Shown: piece after piece, positions 7,366 through 16,024 of the stretch
How the letters are laid out: each line of letters opens with the position of its first letter
How positions within the stretch are numbered: the stretch's first letter is position 1
Origin: JBQTHI01 sp052390035
Lineage (GTDB): Bacteria; Actinomycetota; Acidimicrobiia; Spongiisociales; ZC4RG35
Assembly: GCA_052390035.1 (NCBI GenBank)
Contig: JBQTHI010000012.1
Span: 1 to 64,000 of the forward strand
Reading direction: 5' to 3'
Length of the DNA: 64,000 bases
Notes under the pieces: generated by a model
What the model saw: the letters and a program-made list of their open reading frames with translations, nothing else
Databases searched by the model: none
Told to the model about the DNA's origin: nothing
Position numbers and translations under genes: made by a program

Positions 7366-8343
7366 TCAGGACGGGACCTGGGGATGACTACCCAGGTGCC
7401 CCTTGAGGGTTCGCCAGTGGTTGGGCTCGGCGAGGGTCTTCTTCATGGAGTTGAGAGTCCTTATAAACGCGGGAACTGCCAACTCCGGTTCCATCGGATT
7501 GGGACGCATGGCTGACAGTACGGCCGGCTTCGGCCGCAAAACCAGGACATCACAAGCGGGCCACGCCTCTTTGATCAAGCGGACCTCCTCGGCGAGGCTG
7601 CGCCTACCTACTCGATCGAATAGTCGTTCGTGGGGCAAAGCCCCCCGACGGTCCTCTTCGGCCGCCATCGGCGCCAGCACCAGCACTAGATCCAGCTCCC
7701 GGGTGCTGCCAAGAACCAGATCGGCGTGGGTGCCGGAGGCGACTCCGCCGTCGACGTAACCCCGGCCGTCGATCATCCAAGGGCGGAAGAGCACCGGGAT
7801 GGCGGTGGATGCCGCCACCGCATCGGCCATACCCACCTCCGGTGCTCCCACCGTCCCAAAGAGGGTCCTCTTTCTGGCGACAACGTCGAAAGCTACGATC
7901 ACGGTCGGGCGGTCCGGCCAGAGGTCGGCGTCCTCGCCCAACTCTTGTCTCACCCACCTGGCCAACCCGGCGGTGTCATAGGGAGCGGGTGAACCGAGGA
8001 GCAAGGTCAGGCCGGGACGCCGGACGCCCGGGAGGATGCCATGGCGCACCCATTTACCGACCTTCACTCCCGGTCGGCGATTGAAGGTCCGCTCTCTGAT
8101 CCGTTGGGCGACCTCGTGGCGGTCGTCGGTGGGGAGGACGAGCGAGTCGAGGTCGAGCTGGTTGTGGCGGACGAGGGCGGCCACGAAGGCGCCGGAGGAG
8201 GTTCCGACCACCACCTCGGCATCGTTTGGGTTCCAACCGGTGGCGAGCTGAATCGCCATCAACGCGGCCATCTCATACGCCGCGCCGGTAATTCCGCCGC
8301 CGCCCAGGACTAGACCGACCGCTCCCATGGCGTCGGGCAGCAT
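7366..8343 (-). CDS. Patatin-like phospholipase
   Basis: 325 residues from ATG 8343 (an in-frame ATG at 8328 is also possible). It has the patatin motifs in order: the glycine-rich oxyanion loop LGGGGITG near residue 13-20, the nucleophile elbow G-T-S-S-G near 48-52, and the catalytic Asp in VDGGVASG near 195. Patatins use a Ser-Asp dyad to remove acyl chains from lipids. No signal peptide or membrane segment is seen. It is oriented with the serine hydrolase downstream and the zinc-ribbon gene upstream, so a loose lipid/ester-hydrolase group is possible. Physiological substrate unknown. Confidence 0.88.
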   Translation of the reverse strand: MLPDAMGAVGLVLGGGGITGAAYEMAALMAIQLATGWNPNDAEVVVGTSSGAFVAALVRHNQLDLDSLVLPTDDRHEVAQRIRERTFNRRPGVKVGKWVRHGILPGVRRPGLTLLLGSPAPYDTAGLARWVRQELGEDADLWPDRPTVIVAFDVVARKRTLFGTVGAPEVGMADAVAASTAIPVLFRPWMIDGRGYVDGGVASGTHADLVLGSTRELDLVLVLAPMAAEEDRRGALPHERLFDRVGRRSLAEEVRLIKEAWPACDVLVLRPKPAVLSAMRPNPMEPELAVPAFIRTLNSMKKTLAEPNHWRTLKGHLGSHPQVPS

Positions 8344-8376
8344 AGGGTGTCCGGGATGCGCCGCTCGGTGTTCTGC

Positions 8377-8586
8377 TCAGCCAAACCGCCGCCCGCACCC
8401 CGGACATCGCTCGTCACCAAAGGTAGTAGGGCTGTAACACCAGGGGCATGGGAGATCTTCGTCACGCTCGGCGTTTCTCGAGAATGATCCCAGACGGGAA
8501 ACGGCGTGGTGACCGGCGAGGCGGTGACCTCTAGCCAATATCACCAGCCCGGAAGTGGCGGTTGCGGCCAACAGAGCCTCCAGCAC
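8377..8586 (-). CDS. Small membrane-anchored zinc-ribbon protein, 69 residues
   Basis: The start is set at GTG 8586 because a perfect AGGAGG (8598-8593) lies six bases upstream; the longer frame from a TTG at 8637 has no such site. Residues 3-17 (EALLAATATSGLVIL) form one likely membrane segment. The C-terminus carries two CxxC knuckles, C-P-W-C and C-P-G-C, 14 residues apart, a typical one-zinc ribbon, and ends GRRFG. The layout is a membrane anchor with a cytoplasmic zinc ribbon. I do not recognise a named family. It is 33 bases from the patatin gene on the same strand and may be cotranscribed. Confidence 0.6.
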   Translation of the reverse strand: MLEALLAATATSGLVILARGHRLAGHHAVSRLGSFSRNAERDEDLPCPWCYSPTTFGDERCPGCGRRFG

Positions 8587-8680
8587 CGAAATCCTCCTGG
8601 TCGGACCAGGGGAGGCTAAGGCCGGCAGCCGGGACAACCGTGGATTTCGCGCTCAGGTGGGAGTGAGAGAACCCCGCCCT

Positions 8681-9511
8681 TTACGAATATCCGACCGCGT
8701 CGGCGAGCGACCTGACCAGCGGGGCCATGTCGTGAAGCCTGCCGTCCCGCTTCTCGGCGGCATCGAGCATCAACATCGCGGCGTGATAGGCGATCCAGTT
8801 CTTGAGGCGGTTGGCCGACACCACCGCTCCGTAACCCTCGAGGAAGGCCGCCCCGGCGGCGTCGCCCAACAGGTTGGCGAGCTGCCAGCTTGCCAAGCTC
8901 ACGTCCCATTCGGGCGGGGCGACAGTTGCCCATTCCCAGTCAATCAGCGTTACCTGCCCGCCTTCGGTGACGAGGAACTGCTCGGGCGTGGGCCGGGTAT
9001 GCGCTGGGCGAGCGGGGCTTGCCATCGGGGCGCCCACCGTCCCGGCGGCCTCGAGCAGATCGACCGGTATGTTGAGCCGCCTCCGATAACGGGCCAGCCG
9101 ATCCAGGGTCGAGCGGTAGTGGGCCTCAACTTGTTCATTGTCGATCGAGTTGGCCATGTTCGTCATCTTGGCGTTGGATTCGTGCACGCCCCTCAGCACT
9201 CGGCCGGCCGAACGGACGATGGCCACGTTGCGAGGAAGGGTGGCCAGATCCCAGTTGCCACCGTCGGTCATCTGGATCCATGACAATCCGTCGGTGATGC
9301 CGCGGTTGATCATGCGTGGCACCCCCGGCACGCTGACCAACGCCTGCAGGGAATGACGCTCCCGCCGCTCCCGGGGCGCTCCCGTGTAAACCTTTACAAC
9401 GCTCGTCTGCCCGCCCTCTTCACGGAGGCGAAAGACCCGGTTTCCACCAGCCGATATTTCGTTGGCGGTAGCGGATGGCGAGATGGTCCGAAGCAGGACG
9501 TCGATTTCCAT
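8681..9511 (-). CDS. Phosphotransferase-fold protein with lost catalytic motif (pseudokinase-like)
   Basis: 276 residues from ATG 9511. The fold signals of the aminoglycoside/choline phosphotransferase family are clear: a nucleotide Lys at K40 (SVVKVY), a hinge region, and the metal-binding Asp in LIDWEWA (D191), followed by PPEWDVS. The catalytic loop, normally H-G-D-x-x-x-x-N, aligns without gaps to H171-T-R-P-T-P-E-Q178: the catalytic Asp is Arg and the metal-binding Asn is Gln. It therefore probably cannot transfer phosphate by the usual mechanism and may bind a ligand or regulate. It is divergent from thrS. No clear ribosome-binding site. Confidence 0.8.
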   Translation of the reverse strand: MEIDVLLRTISPSATANEISAGGNRVFRLREEGGQTSVVKVYTGAPRERRERHSLQALVSVPGVPRMINRGITDGLSWIQMTDGGNWDLATLPRNVAIVRSAGRVLRGVHESNAKMTNMANSIDNEQVEAHYRSTLDRLARYRRRLNIPVDLLEAAGTVGAPMASPARPAHTRPTPEQFLVTEGGQVTLIDWEWATVAPPEWDVSLASWQLANLLGDAAGAAFLEGYGAVVSANRLKNWIAYHAAMLMLDAAEKRDGRLHDMAPLVRSLADAVGYS

Positions 9512-9642
9512 GTGGTGGGGGAGCCTTCCGGTTGGTGATGACTGGTTGCGGTCCTTGCCTCTGGCGGCGGCCGAAATTCGTCTAAGGTCGCCGGTCCGGG
9601 TGGGTACCCTTTGGCCCTTCGCAGGCTAGCTGAGACAGAAGT

Positions 9643-11580
9643 ATGGAACTGGAACTGGTCTACCCGGATGGCACGGTCGCTCATCATCCGGCTGGCGTGA
9701 GCGGAGCGGAGGTGGCCCGCTCTATCGGTGCCGGCCTGGCCAGGGCGGCGGTGGCGGTCTCGATCGACGGGCGCTTGCTCGACCTCACCAGCCCGCTGTG
9801 GTCGGGGAGCTTCGCCGTGGTGACCGCCGACAGCGAAGCCGGCCGGCATGTCCTGCGCCATTCCGCTGCCCATGTCCTCGCTCAGGCAGTCCTCGATCTC
9901 TATCCCGGAGCACGTTTCGCCATCGGTCCCCCGATCGAGGACGGCTTCTACTACGACTTCGATGTCGGTCGTGCGTTTGCACCCGAGGACCTCAGCAGGA
10001 TCGAGGCGCGGATGGCAGAAATCATTGCCGAGGATCAGCCGTTCGAACGCCAGACGGTCGGTAGGGCGGAAGCGTTGCGGATCTTCGCTGATCAGCCGTT
10101 CAAGAGGGAAATCATCGAGAACGTCGATCCCGAACAGGTGGCCGCGGGCCAGGAAGTCACCCTCTACCGCAATCGCCAGTTCGTCGACTTGTGCCGCGGC
10201 CCCCACGTGCCATCGACCGGGCGCTTGGAGGCCGTCAAGCTCCTCCGCAGCGCCGGCGCCTACTGGCGGGGCGACGAAACCCGCGAACAGTTGCAGCGGA
10301 TCTACGGAACTGCCTGGGAGGACAAGAAGGCCCTCGACGACTACCTCCACCGGCTGGCCGAGGCCGAAAAACGCGACCACCGTCGCCTCGGTCCCGACCT
10401 CGACCTGTATTCCTTTCCCACCGAACTCGGCGCGGGGCTATCGATCTGGCATCCGAAGGGAGGCATGCTGCGCAAGCTGGTCGAAGACCACTCTCGCCGC
10501 CTCCATGAGCGGTATGGGTTCGAGTTTGTGTTCAGCCCGCACCTGGCCCGCGAGGTCTTGTGGAACATCTCCGGACATCTCGACTACTACGCAGAGAACA
10601 TGTACCCGGGTATGGAGGTCGATGAGAACGAGCACTACCGGGTCAAGCCGATGAACTGCCCCTTTCACATCTTGATCTACAAGAGTCGGGGCCGCTCCTA
10701 TCGAGAACTGCCCATGCGTCTCTCCGAACTGGGTGCGGTCTATCGCAGGGAGCGTTCGGGCGTGGTCCATGGCCTGCTGCGAGCCCGCGGATTCACCCAG
10801 GATGATTCCCACACCTTTTGCCGGGGCGATCAGCTAGGTGAAGAACTCGCTCTCCATCTTGACTTCGTCCTTGCCTGGCTGCGCGACTTCGGCTTCAAAG
10901 ATTTTGAAGCGGACCTGTCGACCAAGCCGGAAAACTCGGTCGGGGACACAGCCGACTGGCTCGCGGCGGAAGCCGAGCTGCAACGATCGCTGGAAGATCG
11001 GGGCATTCCGTTCCGGATCGCCGCGGGTGAAGGGGCCTTCTACGGTCCCAAGATCGACGTCCACGTCAAAGACGTCATCGGACGACGGTGGCAGATGTCG
11101 ACCATTCAGGTCGACTTCAACCTGCCCGCCCGTTTCGATCTCGAATATGCGACGTCCGAAAATCAGCCGGCCCGCCCGATAATGATCCATTGCGCCAAGG
11201 CCGGTTCGCTGGAGAGGTTTCTGGGCGTGCTCGTCGAGCATTACGCCGGAGCCTTTCCGGTCTGGCTGGCGCCGGTCCAGGTGACCGTCATTCCGGTCGC
11301 CGACCGCCACGATGACTACGGCAACAAGGTCACCGCGGTCTTTGGCGAGGCAGGTTTGCGAGTCGAGCTCGATCGGTCGAGCGACACCGTCGGTGAGAAG
11401 ATACGCCGTGCCTTGACCGGCAAACATCCCTATGTGGTCGTGGTCGGCGACAAAGACGTCGAGTCGGGCACGGTCGGCTTGCGTCGTTACGCCGAGGTCC
11501 ACGAACGGAGGGGAATATTGGTGGAGGATGCGCTCTCAGACATGCTGGCCGAGGCTTCGCCTCCCAGCCGTGTCCTCTGA
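9643..11580 (+). CDS. thrS: Threonyl-tRNA synthetase
   Basis: 645 residues, a normal full length. Order: TGS domain (about 1-60), second N-terminal editing domain with H-S-A-A-H (HxxxH) near residue 71, class II core with the zinc ligands (Cys in MNCPFH, His in DDSHTFC, His in HCAKAG), motif 3 in GSLERF, and C-terminal anticodon-binding domain. It charges tRNA-Thr and should edit mis-charged Ser. The ATG at 9643 has no strong ribosome-binding site; a possible -10 (TACCCT, 9605-9610) implies a short leader. In other actinobacteria thrS also stands before pgsA, although here three genes lie between them. Confidence 0.98.
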   Translation: MELELVYPDGTVAHHPAGVSGAEVARSIGAGLARAAVAVSIDGRLLDLTSPLWSGSFAVVTADSEAGRHVLRHSAAHVLAQAVLDLYPGARFAIGPPIEDGFYYDFDVGRAFAPEDLSRIEARMAEIIAEDQPFERQTVGRAEALRIFADQPFKREIIENVDPEQVAAGQEVTLYRNRQFVDLCRGPHVPSTGRLEAVKLLRSAGAYWRGDETREQLQRIYGTAWEDKKALDDYLHRLAEAEKRDHRRLGPDLDLYSFPTELGAGLSIWHPKGGMLRKLVEDHSRRLHERYGFEFVFSPHLAREVLWNISGHLDYYAENMYPGMEVDENEHYRVKPMNCPFHILIYKSRGRSYRELPMRLSELGAVYRRERSGVVHGLLRARGFTQDDSHTFCRGDQLGEELALHLDFVLAWLRDFGFKDFEADLSTKPENSVGDTADWLAAEAELQRSLEDRGIPFRIAAGEGAFYGPKIDVHVKDVIGRRWQMSTIQVDFNLPARFDLEYATSENQPARPIMIHCAKAGSLERFLGVLVEHYAGAFPVWLAPVQVTVIPVADRHDDYGNKVTAVFGEAGLRVELDRSSDTVGEKIRRALTGKHPYVVVVGDKDVESGTVGLRRYAEVHERRGILVEDALSDMLAEASPPSRVL

Positions 11581-11589
11581 TCAGAGAAG

Positions 11590-12066
11590 ATGGATGGAAT
11601 TGAGATCCCCCGGGAAGTAGCCGAAAGCGCCGGCATGCCGGCCGACCTTGATGCGAGCCAGGCGGGTGAGTACACCTTCCCCGACCCTCGCCGTCGGAAG
11701 ATCGCAGCCGTGATCTATCTGGTCGTTGCCGGCTTGGCCGTGCTGGTGGTTCCGGCCGGCGCCGCCAGGTGGTACCTGGTGGCGGCTTCGGTCGTGCTCT
11801 CCGCCTGGCATTGGCTCGGCTCCTGGCCTCTCAACCTGGAAGCGGATCAGGCTCTCGCCCGCGCCGCGGCATCCGCCCCGTTTGCAATCGGGCATGCCTC
11901 GGCTGCCGTCATCTTTTCGGGTTGGCGGTCGCGGCCGCTTTGGCACGTGGTGGTCTACGACTCGTCCGAACCTCCCGAGCGTCGGGCATTGATCGTCGTC
12001 GATGGGGTGACCGGGGAGCGACGGGGCGTGCCCTACGTCGAAGACCTGTCTCAGATGGCGGGGTAA
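11590..12066 (+). CDS. Small membrane protein downstream of thrS
   Basis: 158 residues from ATG 11590, nine bases after thrS, so probably cotranscribed. The N-terminal 35 residues are cytoplasmic-looking and charged. Two closely spaced hydrophobic segments follow (about 38-56, AAVIYLVVAGLAVLVVP, and about 60-75). The C-terminal half is soluble: PLWHVVVYDSSEPPERR and LIVVDGVTGE. I do not recognise the family or a catalytic motif. A perfect CTCTGATCAGAG palindrome (11575-11586) spans the thrS stop just before it. Its last 16 bases overlap the end of the convergent gltA gene. Confidence 0.7.
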   Translation: MDGIEIPREVAESAGMPADLDASQAGEYTFPDPRRRKIAAVIYLVVAGLAVLVVPAGAARWYLVAASVVLSAWHWLGSWPLNLEADQALARAAASAPFAIGHASAAVIFSGWRSRPLWHVVVYDSSEPPERRALIVVDGVTGERRGVPYVEDLSQMAG

Positions 12067-13331
12067 GGCCGCTCGGCTGGCCCAACGTAAACCTGCTGGG
12101 GCCGGTAGATGCGGGTGTGGGGATCCTCCCGCAGCTCCTTCCACTGTGCCAGCCATCCGGGCAACCTGCCCAATGCGAATAGCACGGTGAACATCTCGGT
12201 GGGGAATCCCAGGGCTCGGTAGATGATCCCCGAGTAGAAATCCACGTTGGGGTACAGCTTGCGTTCGATGAAGTAGTCGTCGGAGAGGGCGACCTCCTCA
12301 AGCTGTTGAGCGATTTCCAGCAAAGGATCGTCGATGCCCAGCTTGGCCAGCACGTCGGCAGCCGCCTGTTTGATGATCTTCGCCCGCGGATCGAAATTCT
12401 TGTAGATCCGATGCCCGAATCCCATCAGACGGAACGGATCGTTGCGGTCTTTCGCCCTGGCCACGAAGCTGGTCACGTCGCCTCCGGCCGAGATCTGCTC
12501 GAGCATCTCGAGGACCTCCTGATTGGCGCCCCCATGCAGCGGGCCGGAAAGGGCGTGGATTCCGGCTGCCACAGAACTGAATACGTTCGCCTCACCAGAG
12601 CCCACCAGCCTGACCGCGGTGGCCGAGCAGTTCTGGCCGTGGTCCGCATGGAGTATCAGCAGGACGTTGAGCGCGGCGGCGACGACCGGGTCGTGGTGAT
12701 AGGGCTCGGCCGGCACGGAGAAGACCATGTGAAGAAAGTTGGCCGCGTAGTCGAGGTCGTTGCGCGGGTAAACGTACGGCTGATGAACCCGGTACTTGTA
12801 GATCCAGGCAATCATCGTCGGCAGCTTGGCGAGCAGCCTTCGGATCGAAAGGTCGACGGCCGCCGGATCTTTGGGGTCGAGGGCGTCCGGGTAATAGGTG
12901 GCGAGAGCCGACGTGGCGGAAGCCAGGATCTGCATCGGGTGAGCGTCATGGGGAAAGGCCTCGAAGAGATGCTTCATGTCCTCCCGCAACAGCGTATGGC
13001 GGGTGATGATCGCGTCGAATGTCTCCAGCTCGGAGCGTGAGGGCAATGAACCGTGCAGGAGGAGGTAGGCCACCTCCAAGAAAGATGCCTGCTCAGCGAG
13101 TTGCTCGATCGGATAACCGCGATAACGCAGTATTCCTGCATCGCCGTCGATGAAGCTGACCGCGCTCACATTTTCCGCGGTGTTGCCGAAGCCCCGGTCG
13201 ACCGTGTAGAGCCCGGTTTCGGCGTGAAGGCGGGAGATGTCGATTCCGGTCTCCGATTCGGTTCCCCTTACTAACGGGAGGGACACTTCGAGGTCGCCAT
13301 GCCTGAGCGAGACGTGCTCGGCCTCAGTCAT
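12051..13331 (-). CDS. gltA: Citrate synthase
   Basis: 426 residues, the usual length of a type II (GltA) enzyme. Catalytic residues are in place: the first His in PLHGGANQE, the second His in MGFGHRIYK, and the Asp in PNVDFYSG. It condenses oxaloacetate and acetyl-CoA at the entry to the TCA cycle. The start is taken at ATG 13331, inside the last codons of the EF-G-like gene: ATG and that gene's TGA overlap by eight bases, so translation should be coupled. An earlier in-frame TTG (13352) is less likely. Being the second gene after an EF-G paralogue is unusual for gltA. Confidence 0.97.
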   Translation of the reverse strand: MTEAEHVSLRHGDLEVSLPLVRGTESETGIDISRLHAETGLYTVDRGFGNTAENVSAVSFIDGDAGILRYRGYPIEQLAEQASFLEVAYLLLHGSLPSRSELETFDAIITRHTLLREDMKHLFEAFPHDAHPMQILASATSALATYYPDALDPKDPAAVDLSIRRLLAKLPTMIAWIYKYRVHQPYVYPRNDLDYAANFLHMVFSVPAEPYHHDPVVAAALNVLLILHADHGQNCSATAVRLVGSGEANVFSSVAAGIHALSGPLHGGANQEVLEMLEQISAGGDVTSFVARAKDRNDPFRLMGFGHRIYKNFDPRAKIIKQAAADVLAKLGIDDPLLEIAQQLEEVALSDDYFIERKLYPNVDFYSGIIYRALGFPTEMFTVLFALGRLPGWLAQWKELREDPHTRIYRPQQVYVGPAERPYPAI

Positions 13332-15378
13332 GTTTTTCGCCGGCGGCTGCAATCACCTTCTGGGCTTCTTGATGAGGAACCTCGGCATAATGGTCAAACC
13401 GAATCTCGAAGGTTCCCCGTCCGCTGGTCATCGAACGTAGGTCGGCTGCATAGCGCTGAGTTTCGGCCATCGGCATCTCGGCTTCCACGACTCGGCTGCT
13501 TCCGTCGGAGTCCATCCCCAATACCCTTCCCCTCTTACTGTTGACGTCGCCCATGATGTCTCCCGTATGGTCATCGGGCACACGGATGATGAGGTGCATG
13601 ATCGGCTCGAGAAGCACCGCCCGCAGGTTCGGTCCGGCGCTCTTCAAAGCCTGGATTCCGGCCATTCGAAACGAGAGTTCGTCGGAGTCGACCGAATGGA
13701 ACTTGCCGTCATAGACCTCGGCAGCAAAATCGATCAGCGGGTATCCGGCGAGGATGCCTCGTTGGAGAGCCTCTTGAATCCCCTTGTTGACGGCGGGGAT
13801 GAACTGGCGGGGGATCGATCCGCCTTTGACCGCGTCGATGAACTCGTATCCCGCCCCCCGAGGGCGAGGGCTGAACCTCACGTTGGCGACGCCGAACTGG
13901 CCCCGTCCACCGGTCTGTTTTTTGTGTTTGCCCTCGGCATCGGCGCTGGCCGTGATGGTTTCGCGGTAGGGGACTGACGGGAGGGAGGTGACGATGTCCA
14001 CCCCGAACTTTCTATGGATCCTGGCGATCGTCACATCGAGATGGGTGTCGCCGAGCCCGGCCAGCACTGTTTCGCCGGTTTCGGGCCGTCGCTCCACCTT
14101 GAGCGTGGGATCTTCCTCCAGCATCCGCTGGAGGGCCGTCGACAGTTTCTCTTCGTCGTGCTGGCTTTTGGGAGATATGGCCAGCTCGGTAACGGGACGG
14201 GGAAAGGCGACCGGTTTGAGCTCGATTCCGAGGCCCGGGCTGCGGAGGGTGGCACCCGCATGGATACTCTCAACTTTGGCGACCGCCCCGATCTCGCCAC
14301 AACCGATCTCTTTGGTGTCGATGTGGTCTTTCCCCATCAGGTAGAAGAGGTTGTGCATCCGGGCATGACCGCCGCTCGACGACTCGATGTCGGCGTCGGC
14401 TTTGATCGATCCGGAATAGACCCTGAAGACCGAGATGCGTCCAACGAAAGGATCGGAGATCGTTTTGAAGACATAGGCGAGCGCAGGTCCGGCCGAGCGA
14501 AGCGGAATTGGCTCGCCCTTGGCTAGCGATGGCAGCCGTCGCTCCAAGGGATTGGGGGCGAAGTCCACCATGAATTCGGCCATGGTGTCGATACCGATCC
14601 GCCGGGCGGCCGATCCAACCAGCACGGGGAAGATCTCCCCGGCCAGCATCCCTCGATGGATAGTGGCGACGATGGTCTCCGGGGCCGGCATCTCACCCTC
14701 GAAGTAGCGCTCCATCAATTGGTCATCGGTTTCAACCACCGATTCGATCAATGCCTCCCGGGTCGAGTCCACCAGGTCGCTGACCTCTTCTGGGTATTCG
14801 TCGCTAACTGCGCCCACCTTGGCATCGGCGCCATAAAGGAATGCCTTGCCAGACACCACCCGCACCATTCCCCGCAGACCTGCTTCGGAACCAATCGGTA
14901 CCTGCACGGGGGCAATTCGCTTGCCAAATACCTCACGCAGCTGGGCCAGCACCCGTCCGAAGGACGATCTCTCCCGATCAAGCTTGGTGATCATTACCGC
15001 TCGGGGTATGCCTTCTTCCTCGGCTGCTCGCCACAAGATTTCGGTCTGTACCTCCACGCCGTCCACTCCCGACACGACGAATAGCGCGAGATCGACGGCT
15101 CGCAGGGCAGCGCGAGCGTCACCGGCGAAATCGAGATAGCCAGGGGTATCGATGAGGTTGAGGCGGTGTCCCATCCACTCGACCGGTGCCAGCGCCAACC
15201 CCAATGAGATCTTGCGTTCGTGCTCCTCGGGCTCAAAATCGAGAATCGTCGTACCGTGATCAACCGAGCCCTGGCGGGTGGTGGCGCCGGAAACGTACAA
15301 GAGGGCTTCAGCCAGCGAAGTCTTGCCGCTTCCTCCGTGGCCCACCAGGGCCACGTTGCGGATCTTCTCGGGGACCAC
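13324..15378 (-). CDS. fusA2: Elongation factor G-like GTPase (EF-G2 type)
   Basis: 684 residues from GTG 15378, chosen because GGAGG lies four bases upstream. Domains follow EF-G: GTPase with P-loop GHGGSGKTS (13-21), the switch II DTPGY, G4 as TKLD rather than NKxD, then domains II-V with a typical QTGGRGQFG segment. It belongs to the second, non-canonical EF-G group found in actinobacteria beside the ribosomal fusA; it is not next to rpsL/rpsG/tuf. Its cellular role is not settled in the family. TAAGAT on the leftward strand about 30 bases upstream is a possible -10 box. It shares a 76-base divergent region with pgsA. Confidence 0.92.
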   Translation of the reverse strand: MVPEKIRNVALVGHGGSGKTSLAEALLYVSGATTRQGSVDHGTTILDFEPEEHERKISLGLALAPVEWMGHRLNLIDTPGYLDFAGDARAALRAVDLALFVVSGVDGVEVQTEILWRAAEEEGIPRAVMITKLDRERSSFGRVLAQLREVFGKRIAPVQVPIGSEAGLRGMVRVVSGKAFLYGADAKVGAVSDEYPEEVSDLVDSTREALIESVVETDDQLMERYFEGEMPAPETIVATIHRGMLAGEIFPVLVGSAARRIGIDTMAEFMVDFAPNPLERRLPSLAKGEPIPLRSAGPALAYVFKTISDPFVGRISVFRVYSGSIKADADIESSSGGHARMHNLFYLMGKDHIDTKEIGCGEIGAVAKVESIHAGATLRSPGLGIELKPVAFPRPVTELAISPKSQHDEEKLSTALQRMLEEDPTLKVERRPETGETVLAGLGDTHLDVTIARIHRKFGVDIVTSLPSVPYRETITASADAEGKHKKQTGGRGQFGVANVRFSPRPRGAGYEFIDAVKGGSIPRQFIPAVNKGIQEALQRGILAGYPLIDFAAEVYDGKFHSVDSDELSFRMAGIQALKSAGPNLRAVLLEPIMHLIIRVPDDHTGDIMGDVNSKRGRVLGMDSDGSSRVVEAEMPMAETQRYAADLRSMTSGRGTFEIRFDHYAEVPHQEAQKVIAAAGEKHD

Positions 15379-15440
15379 AGCACCTCCAGGAGCAGGGCGG
15401 ACGATCTTAGTGACGGGCGTTTTCGGTGGGATCGGTCGGC

Positions 15441-15446
15441 TACATT
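15441..15446 (+). promoter_or_regulatory. -10 box of the pgsA-acyltransferase-pimA operon
   Basis: TACATT stands eight bases before the GTG start at 15455 and no Shine-Dalgarno intervenes, consistent with leaderless transcription. No convincing -35 box. Confidence 0.45.
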
Positions 15447-15454
15447 GCAAGGCG

Positions 15455-16024
15455 GTGATCGATCTCCGGGTACGGCCCCATTTGCAGTGGGTGCTTCAGC
15501 CGATTGGGCGAGCCCTGGCCGGCGTTGGCGTGACACCGCAGTTCATGACCCTGCTCGGTTTGCTCGTAACGATTACCGGCGCAGTGATGATCGGAGCCGG
15601 CATCTTGATGGGAGGAGCGATCGTCGCCCTGGTCGGATCGGCCCTCGACGGGCTCGATGGCTCGGTGGCGAGGGCGGCCGGGACCGAATCGGCTCGTGGA
15701 GCGCTGCTCGACGCAGCCGCCGATCGCATCGGCGAGATCTCGGTGTTTGCCGGGTTGGCGGCGGCATTCGCCTCCCAGTCCCGCCTGCTGTTGCTAATTG
15801 TCTTCGCGCTGGGGGGCTCAATGCTCGTCCCCTATCTCCGAGCCAAAGCCGAGGCATCCGGGCTCGACGGCCGGGGAGGAATGATGGGACGAGCCGAGCG
15901 GGTGCTCTTTTTCACCCTCGGACTCATGCTTGGCCAGGTCGAACCAATGTTATGGATACTGACGGTGGCCACCTGGGCAACCGTGGCCTGGCGGTTTCTC
16001 CTCACCTATCGCCAACTCAGATGA
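15455..16024 (+). CDS. pgsA: CDP-alcohol phosphatidyltransferase, probable phosphatidylinositol-phosphate synthase
   Basis: 189 residues with about five to six membrane segments. The CDP-alcohol phosphotransferase signature is complete: D65-G-L-D68-G-x-x-A-R73, then G82, D86 and D90, the metal- and CDP-binding residues. Start GTG 15455 follows a -10 box; the frame stays open upstream only because of GC content. The gene is followed at a 4-base ATGA overlap by an acyltransferase and then pimA, the same order as pgsA-patA-pimA in mycobacteria. That context points to synthesis of phosphatidylinositol phosphate from CDP-diacylglycerol and inositol phosphate in the cytoplasmic membrane, the first step to PI mannosides. 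Confidence 0.9.
   Translation: MIDLRVRPHLQWVLQPIGRALAGVGVTPQFMTLLGLLVTITGAVMIGAGILMGGAIVALVGSALDGLDGSVARAAGTESARGALLDAAADRIGEISVFAGLAAAFASQSRLLLLIVFALGGSMLVPYLRAKAEASGLDGRGGMMGRAERVLFFTLGLMLGQVEPMLWILTVATWATVAWRFLLTYRQLR

Noticed and set aside
7617..7630. CGAATAGTCGTTCG, resembling an SOS box
   Set aside because: One mismatch in the key CGAAC arm and it lies inside the patatin coding region far from any start.
11575..11586. CTCTGATCAGAG palindrome at the thrS stop
   Set aside because: No T run for a terminator and only nine bases separate thrS from the next gene; most likely chance.
13324..15378. G4 motif TKLD instead of NKxD in the EF-G-like protein
   Set aside because: Deviations here are common in the EF-G2 group as I recall it, so not evidence of inactivity.
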